Shown in pieces: positions 32,891-43,863 of a stretch of 64,000 bases of DNA (positions within the stretch are counted from its first letter, which is position 1; each line of letters begins with the position of its first letter). Made by a program: the position numbers and the translations under genes. Under the pieces are notes generated by a model. The model did not search any database. It saw only the letters and a list, made by a program, of their open reading frames with translations, and was not told the DNA's origin. The stretch is taken from positions 97,095,463-97,159,462 of the forward strand of contig NC_083570.1 in NCBI RefSeq assembly GCF_027579695.1. The letters are read 5' to 3'. The DNA is from Neoarius graeffei (taxonomy: Eukaryota > Chordata > Actinopteri > Siluriformes > Ariidae).

Positions 32891-33790
32891 TTATTCCACG
32901 AAATCAAGTCGTACATGAGCTGATAGCTGATGAGGCACGTAGCACCGAGTTGGCTATAAGTCATGTATGACGGGATTGAGTGGAATAATTGTTTTGTTTT
33001 TTATCATATCTACATTCACTGGATTTTGAGAAACAGAACATTTTTATTTTTTGCAAATTTAATAAATAAAAACTTTATACAAAAAGTCTGACAAAATCAT
33101 TTCTGCTTAGAATGAAACCAACCGGCGAAATGACAGTAGCAATTTGTGAAAAATGCCATAATAAAAATAATTCCTGAATCTTTATATAATAAGCAGCAAA
33201 ATTTGTTTGTTTGTTTGTTTGTTTGTTTGTTTGTTTGTTTGTCTTGAGCTAACATCACCATTTCTTGACTGATTTTCACCAAATTTGGCAAGTAGGTCCG
33301 GGGATGACTCGGAATTTTGCAGATATAAACAAAATTCATGTATGTGCCCCAGGGAGGTCCCTGGGGGGCACAACATCCGCCCACCCCCTCCCTCAATGCC
33401 CCTGGGTGGTGGATGTTTAGATTTTTGTTTGTCTTGGGTTAACATCACCATTTCTCGACATATCTTCACCAAATTTGACATGGAAGTCTGGGGGCAGCCC
33501 AGAATTTTGCAAAACCCAGGCAATGCCTGGGTAACCTGCTAGTTATTAATAATTGATTAATCATTACCATCAAATACTTTCATTCCATATTTTGTTGCTT
33601 TGTTTTTGTATTTGGGGGGGGGGGGGTTATTTTCAAGTAGTTTTTATTTCGTCCTCGGTTAGTTCAGAAACATGCTCTGCCATTTTGTTTTTCTCTACTC
33701 ATAGTATATGAGCTGATAGCCTAGTAGTAGAGTAGCCAATCAGAGTGCATGATTGCTCATATCCAGTGAATGTGGATAGAATAATGCGGT
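32891..33790 (-). mobile_element. TIR repeat family E, copy 2
   Basis: Inverted relative to copy 1 at 14147-15640. It starts ttattccacgaaatc and ends ccagtgaatgtggatagaat. The gaaacagaacatttttattt and tagtagagtagccaatcag stretches match copy 1. A Helitron sits inside and a G run near 33617. Confidence 0.6.
33179..33542 (+). mobile_element. nonautonomous Helitron, complete (364 bp)
   Basis: Starts TC (tctttatataataagcagc) after an A and ends ctag before a T, the A|T insertion signature of Helitrons. Seven bases before the end is a 7-bp stem with a 3-base loop (cccaggc-aat-gcctggg, 33515-33531). A (GTTT)n tract lies at 33202-33241. There are no inverted repeats and no target duplication, as expected. 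A second copy starts at 63023. Confidence 0.82.
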
Positions 33791-33965
33791 ATATCCCTGT
33801 TCATTTTATTGCTGCATGCAATGTTTACACTGTTGACAAAGTTTACACTGCACTGCCATTTTAATTCCACTCAAGTCTGCAGGTTATATCTACAACATTT
33901 ACACCCCACTACACTACCACATTACACTCTTACACTATATCCTTTCTTTTATATGTACACATACA

Positions 33966-34181
33966 ATACCAGTCAAAAGTTTGTACACCCCGACTCATTC
34001 ATAGGTTTTTCTGTATTTTGTATTTTCTACATTGTAAAACAATACTGAAGACATCAAAATGATGAAATAACATTTGGAACATAGGGAATTATGTGGTAAC
34101 CAAAAAAAGTGTTCAAACAAAAAATTATAAACCTTATAAAACTGTACTAACTGTACCTGAGACTACTTTTTTTAAAAACAA
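33966..34181 (+). mobile_element. Tc1-like family E end fragment
   Basis: Starts accagtcaaaagtttgtac and continues with gtattttctacattgtaaaa, matching one end of the element at 47018-47590. The rest is missing. Confidence 0.7.
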
Positions 34182-34185
34182 AGGG

Positions 34186-34346
34186 TCATCTCATACCAAA
34201 TATGGACTTTGTTTCATTTATTATGCCTTACTTATATGGTTTATAGTATTTTTTTTTAATGTTAAAACATTTAATTTAATTATTTTTAAGCTATTTTGGT
34301 CAACAGCATTTCTTTACATGTGCCTAAGACTTTTGCACGGGACCGT
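34186..34346 (+). mobile_element. Tc1-like family F end fragment, copy 1
   Basis: It ends cctaagacttttgcacggg, a Tc1-type terminus. The same segment recurs at 39343-39512. Confidence 0.6.
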
Positions 34347-34349
34347 ATA

Positions 34350-34913
34350 TTGTGGGAGTCCTTGAGCATACTGGACACTGTTGACTATACTTTCAGGCAT
34401 GGCTGGAAAATGTCCAAATTCCCCCAAATAGTGCACTATAGAGTGAACAGGTGCAGTTTTAGACAAAACATGAAAGGTACAGACAAAACAAGGTGCTAAA
34501 TGACAGCAGACGAAACAAAAAGACACAAACTGTCAGTTAAATGGATAAATATATTACACATGCTCTACCAAAGACCTAAATGTTCCAGTCACTCTTTATT
34601 TAACACTACAGTAAGTATGTGTGTTTATTGGGTAAATATGGAGTTATTAAAAAAATAACTGCATGCTGAATATTGAGGTTTATATTTAGTAAGTTCATGT
34701 ACCTTTTGTACTTTGTTCCATCACATGCACATGTATTTTCTGATGTCTGGCAGGACTTAACACTACTTTTTTACATTACATGCTGAAGTATATCTAATTT
34801 TTACTGTCTGTTAGTACTAATAAAGCAATTACTGCACTGAAGCACCCACTTCTGCTGTACAGACTGGATAGTTTTCACATAATTGTATCTGAGAATACCA
34901 TTTTTTTTTTCTA
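34350..34913. other. no gene seen
   Basis: Unique-looking AT-rich sequence between Tc1 fragments. Confidence 0.45.
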
Positions 34914-35001
34914 CAGTGTCTTGCAAAAATATTCATAGGCTTTTGTGTTTGTCTGGTTTTGTCGCATTACACACATGAATTAAAATGGATTTTTTTTTTT
35001 T

Positions 35002-35032
<31 letters not shown>

Positions 35033-35163
35033 TTAGCACCATTTGATTTACACAACATGCCTACCACTTTAAAGGTGAAAATTGTTGTTTTATTGTGACA
35101 CAAACAATAATTAAGATGAAAAAACAGAAATCTGGAGTGTGTATAGATATTCACCCCCCAAAG

Positions 35164-36159
35164 TCAATACTTTGTAGAGCCACTTTTTGCTGCATTTACA
35201 ACTACAAGTCTCTTGGGGTATGTCTCTATTAGCTTAGCACATCTAGCCACTGGGATTTTTGCCCATTCCTCAAGGCAAAACTGCTCCAACTCCTTCAAGT
35301 TAGATGGGTTGCGTTGGTGTACAGCAATCTTCAAGTTATGCCACAGATTCTCAATTGGATTGAGGTCTGGGCTTTGATTAGGCCATTCCAAGACATTTAA
35401 ATGCTTCCCTTTAAACCACTCCACTGTAGTTTTAGCAGTATGTTTAGGGTCATTGTCCTGCTGGAACATGAACCTTCATCCCAGTCTCAAACCTCTGGCT
35501 GACTCAAACAGGTTTCCCTCCAGAATTGCCCTGTATTTAGTGTCATCAATCTTTCCTTCAGTCCTGACCAGCTTTCCTGTCCCTGCAGATGAAAAATATC
35601 CCCACAGCATGATGCTGCCACCATCATGCTTCACTGCAGGAATGGTGTTTTCAGGGTGCTGGGTTTGCGCCATACATGGCATTTCCCATGATGGCCAAAA
35701 AGTTTGATTTTAGTCTCATTTGACCAGAGAATCTTGTTCCATGTGTTTGGGGAGTCTGCCACATGCTGCTGGGCAAACTCCAAATGTGTTTTCTTAAGCA
35801 ATGGCTTTTATCTGGCCATTCTTCCACAAAGCCCCGCTCTGTGGAGTGTATGGCTTAAAGTGGTCCTGTGGACAGATACTCTCATCTCCACTGTGGATCT
35901 TTGCAGCTCCTTCAGTGTTATCTTTGGTGCCTTTGTTGCATCTCTGATTAATGCCCTCCTTGCCCAGTCTGTGAGTTTTGGTGGGTGGCCTTCTCTTGTC
36001 AGGTTTGTGGTGGTGACATATTCTTTACATTTTGCTATAATGGATTTAATGGTGCTCCCTGGGATATTCAAAGTTTGGGATATTTTTTATAACACAACCC
36101 TGATCTATACTTCTCCACAACTTTGTCTCTGACCTGTTTGGAGGCTCCTTGGTTTTCAT
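35164..36159 (-). pseudogene. Tc1 transposase, family B, decayed
   Basis: Minus strand, starting MKTKEPPNRSETKL. Recognisable in order: the HTH region with [65 protein letters not shown] (second catalytic Asp) and [13 protein letters not shown] (third catalytic Glu), ending GSTKY. Several stops and shifts occur. The region holding the first Asp is damaged. Confidence 0.85.
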
Positions 36160-36336
36160 GTTGCTTGCAAGGGGGTGAATACCTATGCACACTCGAGATT
36201 TCTGTTTTGTTTTTTTTTTGGGGGGGGGGGGGTTCATCTTAATTATTGTTTGTGTCACAATAAAACAACAATTTGCACCTTGAAAGTGGTATGTTGTATA
36301 ACTCAAATGATGCTAGCCCCCAAAAAATCCATTTTA

Positions 36337-37762
36337 CAGTGGTGCTTGAAAGTTTGTGAACCCTTTAGAATTTTCTATATTTCTGCATAAATATAACTTA
36401 AAACATCATCAGATTCTCACACAAGTCCTAAAAGTAGAAAGAGAGAACCCAGTTAAACAAATGAGACAAAAATTATACTTGGTCATTTATTTATTGAGGA
36501 AAATGATCCAGTATTACATATCTGTGAATGGCAAAAGTATGTGAACCTCTAGGATTAGCAGTTAATTTGAAGGTGAAATTAGAGTCAGGTGTTTTCAGTC
36601 AATGGGATGACAATCAGGTGTGAGTGGGCACCCTGTTTTATTTAAAGAACAGGGATCTATCAAAGTCTGATCTTCACAACACATGTTTGTGGAAGTGTAT
36701 CATGGCACGAACAAAGGAGATTTCTGAGGACCTCGGAAAAAGCGTTGTTGATGCTCATCAGGCTGTGAAAGGTTACAAAACCATCTCTAAAGAGTTTGGA
36801 CTCCACCAATCCACAGTCAGACAGACTGTGTACAAATGGAGGAAATTCAAGACCATTGTTACCCTCCCCAGGAGTGGTCGACCAACAAAGATCACTCCAA
36901 GAGCAAGGCGTGTAATAGTCAGCGAGGTCACAAAGGACCCAAGGGTAACTTCTAAGCAACTGAAGGCCTCTCTCACATTGGCTAATGTGAATGTTCATGA
37001 GTCCACCATCAGGAGAACACTGAACAACAATGGTGTGCATGGCAGGGTTGCAAGGAGAAAGCCACTGCTCTCCAAAAAGAACATTGCTGCTCATCTGCAG
37101 TTTGCTAAAGATCATGTGGACAAGCCAGAAGGTTATTGGAAATATGTTTTGTGGATGGATGAGACCAAAATATAACTTTTTGGTTTAAATGAGAAGTGAT
37201 ATGCTTGGAGAAAGGAAAACACTGCATTCCAGCATAAGAACCTTATCCCGTCTTTGAAACATGGTGGTGATAGTATCATGGTTTGGGCCTGTTTTGCTGC
37301 ATCTGGGCCAGGACGGCTTGCCATCACTGATGGAACAATGAATTCTGAATTATACCAGCGAATTCTAAAGGAAAATATCAGGATATCTGTCTGTGAACTT
37401 AATCTCAAGAGAAGGTGGGTCATGCAGCAAGACAATGACCCTAAACACACAAGCTGTTTTACCAAAGAATGATTAAAGAAGAATAAAATTCATGTTTTGG
37501 AATGGTCAAGTCAAAGTCCTGACCTTAATCCAATCGAAATATTGTGGAAGGACCTGAAGCGAGCAGTTCATGTAAGGAAACCCACAAGCATCCCAGAGTT
37601 GAAGCTGTTCTGTACTGAGGAATGGGCTAAAATTCCTCCAAGCCGGTGTGCAGGACTGATCAACAGTTACCAGAAAAGTTTAGTTGCAGTTATTGCTGCA
37701 CAAGGGGATCACACCAGATACTGAAAGCAAAGGTTCACATACTTTTGCCACTCACAGATATG
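36337..37762 (+). mobile_element. Tc1-like family A, copy 2 (3' end missing)
   Basis: Starts cagtggtgcttgaaagtttg after TA. At 37763 it meets the start of copy 3 at a TA inside its own 3' region (agatatgTA), and the remaining ~220 bp of its right end are absent. Confidence 0.85.
36702..37724 (+). pseudogene. Tc1 transposase, family A, three nonsense codons
   Basis: Reads MARTKEISEDLGKSVVDAH and stays in one frame for 340 codons to the final stop. Stops interrupt it just after WMDETKI (37173), shortly after FGLNEK, and after CFTKE (about 37470). Catalytic Asp, Asp and Glu codons are all kept ([26 protein letters not shown]). No frameshift, so it gives the family's length directly. Confidence 0.9.
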
Positions 37763-37764
37763 TA

Positions 37765-39269
37765 CAGTGGTGCTTGAAAGTTTGTGAACCCTTTAGAATT
37801 CTCTATATTTCTGCATATGACCTAAAACATCATCAGATTTTCACACAAGTCCTGAAAGTAGATAAAGAGAACCTAGTTAAACAAATGAGACAAAAGCAGT
37901 TAATTTGAAGATGAAATTAGAGTCAGGTGTTTTCCATCAATGGGATGACAATCAGGTGTAAGTGGGCACCCTGTTTTATTTAAAGAACAGGGATCTATCA
38001 AAGTCTGATCTTCACAACACATGTTTGTGGAAGTGTATCATGGCACGAACAAAGGAGATTTCTGAGGACCACAGAAAAAGCATTGCTGATGCTCATCAGG
38101 CTGGAAAAGGTTACACAACCATCTCTAAAGAGTTTGGACTCCACCAATCCACAGTCAGACAGATTGTGTACAAATGGAGGAAATTCAAAACTATTGTTAC
38201 CCTCCCCAGGAGTGGTCAACCAACAAAGGTCACTCCAAGAGCAAGGCGTGTAATAGTTGGCGAGGTCACAAAGGACCTCAGGGTAACTTCTAAGCAACTG
38301 AAGACCTCTCTCACATTGGCTAATGTTCATGAGTCCACCATCAGGAGAACACTGAACAACAACGGTGTGCATGGCAGGGTTGCAAGGATAAAGCCACTGC
38401 TCTCCAAAAAGAACATTGCTGCTCGTCTGCAGTTTGCTAAAGATAACGTGGACAAGCCAGAAGGCTATTGGAAAATGTTTTATGGATGGATGAGACCAAA
38501 ATAGAACTTTTTGGTTTAAATGAGAAGCATTATGTTTGGAGAAAGGAAAACACTGCATTCCAGCATAAGAACCTTATCCCATCTGTGAAACATGATGGTG
38601 GTAGTATCATGGTTTGGGTATGTTTTGCTGCATCTGGGACAGGATGGCTTGCTATCACTGTTGGAACAATGAATTCTGAATTATACCAGCAAATTCTAAA
38701 GGAAAATATCAGGGCATCTGTCCATGAACTGAATTTCAAGATAAGGTGGGTCATGCACCAAGACAACAACCCTAAGCACACAAGTTGTTCACAAAGAATG
38801 GTTAAAGAAGAATGACGTTCATGTTTTGGAATGGCCATATCAAAGTCCTGACCTTCATCCAATCGAAATGTTGTGGAAGGACCTGAAGCGAGCAGTTCAT
38901 GTGAGAAAACCCACCAACATCCCAGAGTTGAAGCTGTTCTGTATGGAGCAATGGGCTAAAATTCCTCCAAGCCGGTATGCAGGACTGATCAACAGTTACC
39001 GGAAACGTTTAGTTGCAGTTATTGCTGCACAAAGGGGTCACACCAGATACTGAAAGCAAAGGTTCACATACTTTTGCCACTCACAGATATGTAATATTGG
39101 ATCATTTTCCTCAATAAATAAATGACCAAGTATAATATTTTTGTCTCATTTGTTTAACTGGGTTCTCTTTATCTACTTTTAGGACTTGCATGAATGATGA
39201 TGTTTTAGGTCATATTTATACAGAAATAAAGAAAATTCTAAAGGTTTCACAAATTTTCAAGCACCACTG
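37765..39269 (+). mobile_element. Tc1-like family A, copy 3
   Basis: Starts at the TA within copy 2 and ends with ttttcaagcaccactg. About 90 bp of the 5' inverted repeat are deleted near 37885. Its single right terminus serves both tandem copies; one extra T lies before the TA at the right border. Confidence 0.85.
38040..39053 (+). pseudogene. Tc1 transposase, family A, two frameshifts
   Basis: Begins MARTKEISEDHRKSIADAHQ. A base is lost near 38475 (before WMDETKIELFG) and another change of frame occurs near 38790-38815. The second catalytic site reads HQDNNPKHTS, with Asp kept, and the third DLHPIEMLWKDL, with Glu kept. Confidence 0.88.
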
Positions 39270-39342
39270 TTATTCCAGCTTGTAATGCAACAAAACAGGA
39301 CAAACACCAAGGGGGGTGAACACTTTTGCAAGCGACTGTAAA

Positions 39343-39512
39343 GCAAAGGGTTGTCTCACACCAAATATTGACTTTGTTTAATTTATTATGGCTTACTGCT
39401 GTTCATAGTATATTTTTAATGTTGAAACATTTCATTTCATTATTTTTAAGCCATTTTTGGTCAACAACATTTCTTTACACATGCCTAAGACTTTTCTTCA
39501 GTACTGTACATC
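39343..39512 (+). mobile_element. Tc1-like family F end fragment, copy 2
   Basis: About 80% similar by eye to 34186-34346; ends cctaagacttttcttcagta. It abuts the right end of the family B element. Confidence 0.6.
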
Positions 39513-39822
39513 ACCACACTTGGCTGAGCTTACATTAAAAGAATTTTAAAAAAAATTGTATAGAAAGCACAAATTACACCACTGGCTTCGGAATAAAATG
39601 GCATGTCAAGCTGAGTGACAAGAATGTGCATGCACAAAGCGCAAAAGTATGCACAAACATTTTTTTTCCCTTAAATAAAGAGTTAGATTATCCATCAATG
39701 TCACTGTTTAAATTGATGTTCTCTGCTGGCACCTTGAATTTACCAGTGAGTGTCCAACTAGTCAAGATTCAGTCAAAAAAGCAAATCAGAACTGACTGAG
39801 TGCTGTAACAGAGTCACCTCAC
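39513..39822. other. no gene seen
   Basis: Presumed intron directly downstream (minus strand) of the candidate exon at 39823. Confidence 0.45.
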
Positions 39823-39891
39823 CTTTTTGGCTTGCTGGATTTCTTCTGTAGACTTGGACCTGCTCTTCACCATATGCTTCTGAGGTGATGT
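39823..39891 (-). CDS. candidate internal exon of an unrecognised host gene
   Basis: A 69-bp block between acceptor cttttgtttcctcag and donor gtgaggtg. Phase 0 at both ends, encoding TSPQKHMVKSRSKSTEEIQ followed by QAKK. The basic Ser/Lys-rich peptide looks like a regulatory, phosphorylatable tail. The donor gtgaggtg is identical to that of the 31.9-kb exon. A second frame (starting DITSEAYGEEQVQVY if entered in phase 1) is also open and would fit a phase-1 exon such as the one at 52211. That path meets a stop within the 26.5-kb exon. Confidence 0.5.
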
Positions 39892-40085
39892 CTGAGGAAA
39901 CAAAAGACTATTTATCAACTGCTTGTGAACGGAATAAAAGTTTTTTAATGATTGAATTATTTGTAATAATTTTTCCACCAATTTCAGACAAACATGGTAC
40001 CACCATCATAAGTTTTCTACATGAGCTAAACAACCTCATCTCCTCATCATCATATCTCAAATCACATACTATGACCTAATACATA

Positions 40086-41017
40086 CAGTGGTGTGCACAG
40101 ACATTTTGGGGGGCAAGTGCTCTGGGGGGAAAAAGGGCACTTTTTTGCGCATGTGGAACACCTTATTATAAAAGTCTGAGATTTAACCCTCCTCTTGTGT
40201 TCATAATCATATCAAAGTTTGGGGTATTTTTCTGTAGTTTCATCTTTAAAAAGTCTGATAAAGTCTGAAAGTCTGATCTTCCCGTCACTGACTTGAGTCT
40301 CAAGACTGTGTTTATTCACAGATTTCCGTGAGATCATCTTAAAATTTGTAACGAAATATACACACTCAATGGGCTCAACGGAGCTCTCCTTTATTTGCAT
40401 AACGGCGTGCATACTAGCATAACGTGATATTCTTAATCATGTTATAAAAACAGGTCGGAATTGATGGAGAGTGGGGTTGCCTCAATGGTTTAGGCTACAT
40501 TTAAAATGTTGTTCAGTTTGTTTCTCCATATGGAAAGGGAGCAAATAAGCTGGCAAAGGCTGCCATGTGCAGCTGTTTCTGTATGCGACGGGCTGCTTCA
40601 CGACAAAATAATTACAGCTTGGGCTTAGAGGGCAAGCAATACATTTTCACTCGATTCATGTGTTACCTGGCTGGTGGGGCAGGGGAAGAGCTGACTGACT
40701 GCCCGATGTGTTGTCTGCGCTACGACAAGGCCGTGGCTTCCAGGACGCTATGCTGCTGCAACCTCACATTGAATGCACTGCACGCTTGTTCACGTGACAG
40801 AGCAAGAGAGACAGAGGTCCGGTGTGTGTGCGGAGGAGGCACACATCGGGACATTATTTTCACACAAGCTTTTAATGCCGCGGCTTTTCTAAAAGATCAT
40901 GTCGACATTGGCCTCAGTAAACTGTAAAAAAAAACATTCAAAAGGGCACTTTTTTGGACAGAGGGCAGAGGGGCAGGCGCTTGAGCACCACCTCGTGTCT
41001 ATCTGTGCACGCCACTG
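40086..41017. mobile_element. hAT nonautonomous element (932 bp)
   Basis: Ends cagtggtgtgcacagac and gtgcacgccactg are inverted. Flanks are perfect 8-bp repeats aatacata (40078-40085 and 41018-41025). Subterminal parts contain tttttgcgc/aagggcac motifs. A 120-codon open frame (40565-40927) has no recognisable hAT domain. Confidence 0.85.
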
Positions 41018-41136
41018 AATACATATAAAATATTCACAGTGTACACTTGTGTGCTTAACAGTGGCGTGCACAGATAGACACGAGGTGGTGCTCAAGCACC
41101 TGCCCCTCTGCCCTCTGTCCAAAAAAGTGCCCTTTT
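40940..41136. repeat. near-perfect 78-bp inverted repeat
   Basis: 40940-41017 and 41059-41136 are inverted copies with one mismatch, spaced 41 bp. The left arm is the right terminus of the hAT; the right arm is a second copy of that terminus (cagtggcgtgcacagatag), cut off where a Tc1 fragment begins. Confidence 0.92.
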
Positions 41137-42529
41137 ACATATCTGTGAGTTAATTTGAAGGTGAAATTAGAGTCAGGTGTTTTCAATCAATGGGATGACA
41201 ATCAGGTGTGAGTGGGCACCCTGTTTTATTTAAAGAACAGGGATCTATCAAAGTCTGATCTTCACAACACATGTTTGTGGAAGCGCATCATGGCACGAAC
41301 AAAGGAGATTTCTGAGGACCTCAGAAAAATTATTGTTGATGCTCATTAGGCTGGAAAAGCTTACAAAACCATCTCTAAAGAGTTTGGACTCCACCAATCC
41401 ACAGTCAGACAGATTGTGTACAAATGGAGGAAATTCAAGACCATTGTTACCCTCCCCAGGAGTGGTCAACCAGCAAAGATCACTCCAAGAGCAAGGCATG
41501 TAATAGTCAGTGAGGTCACAAAGGACCCAAGGGTAACTTCTAAGCAACTGAAGGCCTTTCTCCCACTGGCTAATGCTAATGTTCATGAGTCCACCATCAG
41601 AAGAACACTGAACAACAATGGTGTGCATGGCAGGGTTGCAAGGAGAAAGCCACTGCTCTCCAAAAAGAACATTGCTGTTCGTCTGCAGTTGGCTAAAGGT
41701 CATGTGGACAAGCCAGAAGGCTATTGGAAAGATGTTTTGTGGACAGATGAGACCAACATGGAAATTGGTTTAAATGAGAAGCATTATGTTTGGAGGAAGG
41801 AAAACACTGCATTCCAGCATAAGAACCTTATCCTATCTGTGAAACATGGTGGTGGTAGTGTCATGGTTTGGGCCTGTTTTGCTGCATCTGGGCCAGAACG
41901 GCTTGCCATCATTGATGGAACAATGAAGTCTGAATGATACCAGCGAATTCTAAAGGAAAATGTCAGGACATCTGTCCATGAACTGAATCTCAAGAGAAGG
42001 TGGGTCATGCAGCAAGACAACGACCCTAAGCACACAAGTCGTTCTACCAAAGAATGGTTAAAGAAGAATAAAGTTTATGTTTTGGAATGGCCAAGTCAAA
42101 GTCCTGACCTTAATCCAATCAAAATGTTGTGGAAGGACCTGAAGCGAGCAGTTCATGTGAGGAAACCCACCAACATCCCAGAGTTGAAGCTGTTCTGTAC
42201 AGAGGAATGGGCTAAAATTCCTCCAAGCCGGTGTGCAGGACTGATCAACAGTTACCGGAAACGTTTAGTTGCAGTTATTGCTGCACAGGGGGATCACATC
42301 AGATACTGAAAGCAAAGGTTCACATACTTTTGCCACTCACAGATATGTAATATTGGATCATTTTCCTCAGTAAATAAATGAACAAGTATAATATTTTTGT
42401 CTCATTTGTTTAACTGGGTTCTCTTTATCTACTTTTAGGACTTGTGTGAAAATCTGATGATGTTTTAGGTCATATTTATGCAGAAATATAGAAAATTCTA
42501 AAGGGTTCACAAACTTTCAAGCACCACTG
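41137..42529 (+). mobile_element. Tc1-like family A, copy 4 (5' end truncated)
   Basis: The left ~200 bp are missing; it starts acatatctgtgagttaattt, fused to the hAT terminus fragment. The right end aagcaccactg is intact and followed by TA. Confidence 0.88.
41290..42309 (+). pseudogene. Tc1 transposase, family A, two stops and a lost catalytic Glu
   Basis: In frame throughout from MARTKEISEDLRKI, with TAG at about 41347 and TGA at 41935-41937. It shows WTDETN with an in-frame loss of residues near 41760, [10 protein letters not shown], and DLNPIKMLWKDL, where the third catalytic Glu has become Lys. This copy would be inactive even with the stops read through. Confidence 0.9.
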
Positions 42530-42689
42530 TAGGTATTCTCAAACATCAACAACAAAAGTATGATGTGTGATTTGAGATATAGGTACTACTTATGCTTATA
42601 TGTGGGGTGGGTGGGTGGGGGGTTGTCTGTTTGGTTGTTATGTGTTATTTATATTGAGTTGTCTGTCTTGTAAGGTTTTTTTTTTTTTA

Positions 42690-42770
42690 TTGTTGAGCAT
42701 TGTTTGCAGTACATGAGTCCAAGACAAATTTCCCTTTGGGATAATAAAGTATATATCAATATCAATATAT
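42690..42770 (+). repeat. retroposon 3' tail
   Basis: The text gacaaatttccctttgggat followed by aataaagtatat and an atcaatatc run is a typical fish non-LTR retroposon end. The clade is not determined. Confidence 0.5.
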
Positions 42771-42835
42771 GTTTCAGCCCAGGCCCCCTTTAACTGTAAA
42801 ATTTGTACAACTTTTCCCACATAGAACACATATTA

Positions 42836-43591
42836 GGGTTGTTTTACAATCAGGGTACACAAGCTAAAAATCACATTTAACACTTATTATCTTCAATATC
42901 AAAAGGCTTGACTAAATAAACTTGGTTGTTTATTGTAGCCCTGTGATAGCTCTATTTACCATGCAAAAAAAAAAAATTGGTGATAACGTTATTTTTGGTG
43001 ACTGTATGGCAATATATGTCATATTTAGCAAAATTAGTCGTGTCATTTAGAAAAAGTGCTTTTTTGACCACAGGTAGCTCCAAAAGGGATGCACTTAAAT
43101 CATTCTTTATACCATAAAACATATTTGGTTCCATATCACTGGAAACATAGTTAAGTTTTAATGTTTTCAGACTATTTTGATCAAATTAGTATGTAATTGT
43201 GTCAAAAAAAGTCCTCTCCGAGACAGCTAATTTTTCAATATAAAATAACATATCTAAAATGATTATTTTCATCCTAAAATGTGGTCAAGATATTGGGACA
43301 TAAATATTAGAGACAACTAACACAAAGCTTACAGCCTTATATTTAAAAGCACTATGGAAGTAGTGGATTCTGAATTGTCAAAAAAAATGTCCTCTCCGAG
43401 AATCACTTCATTTGTTTCTCCCATCTTATAGCAGATTACACAAAACTACCATACACATATGTCAAAAAATTACCTGAAATCTGTTCTTTAACTTGTCCTT
43501 CACTTAAAAACTGGTACAAGAACCAGTTTGAATCAATTTGAATTTTGGACCCCTGTGACACAAACTTTGTACCCTGATTGTAAAACAACCC
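42836..43591. mobile_element. 756-bp TIR element with 23-bp perfect ends
   Basis: gggttgttttacaatcaggg (then tac) at 42836 is exactly inverted at 43569-43591. Both sides carry ATTA (42832-42835, 43592-43595). Two internal copies of gtcctctccgaga (about 43208 and 43389) are a further repeat. No transposase. Confidence 0.8.
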
Positions 43592-43863
43592 ATTACACAA
43601 TCACCATAAGAGTCATATTGATATTTTTTATACACATACTAGCTTGGATAATGGTATAGGTTCTGACTTTCACTTGATTTTGAGAACCATGGCTTAATCC
43701 AACATATTATATGTGTATTCCAAATGAACTTGGATGTATTTTTACCACGCTTACTATAATCCACTGCAGGTCATACCTTACAGCACACAAATGCTCATAT
43801 GTAGGGGGGGAAAAAGACAGTTATATGTTTCTGAGTGGTAAATATTGCATACAACCCCCAATC

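Larger units (their letters stand above)
34914..39340 (-). mobile_element. Tc1-like family B, interrupted by two family A copies
   Basis: The left end is cagtgtcttgcaaaaatatt and the right end aacacttttgcaagcgactg, imperfect inverses. Subterminal inverted repeats of about 220 bp (34960-35160 and 36175-36330) share caataattaagatgaa and its inverse. The right end is displaced by 2.9 kb of family A insertions (36337-39269). A T/G homopolymer pair (about 34989-35031) and a shorter one (36206-36231) sit in the arms. Confidence 0.82.

Noticed and set aside
33182-33523. Open frames across the Helitron
   Set aside because: They run through the GTTT tract and differ in the second copy; no protein family.
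40565-40927. 120-codon Cys-rich frame as a gene
   Set aside because: It lies wholly inside a nonautonomous hAT and has no recognisable domain or splice support.
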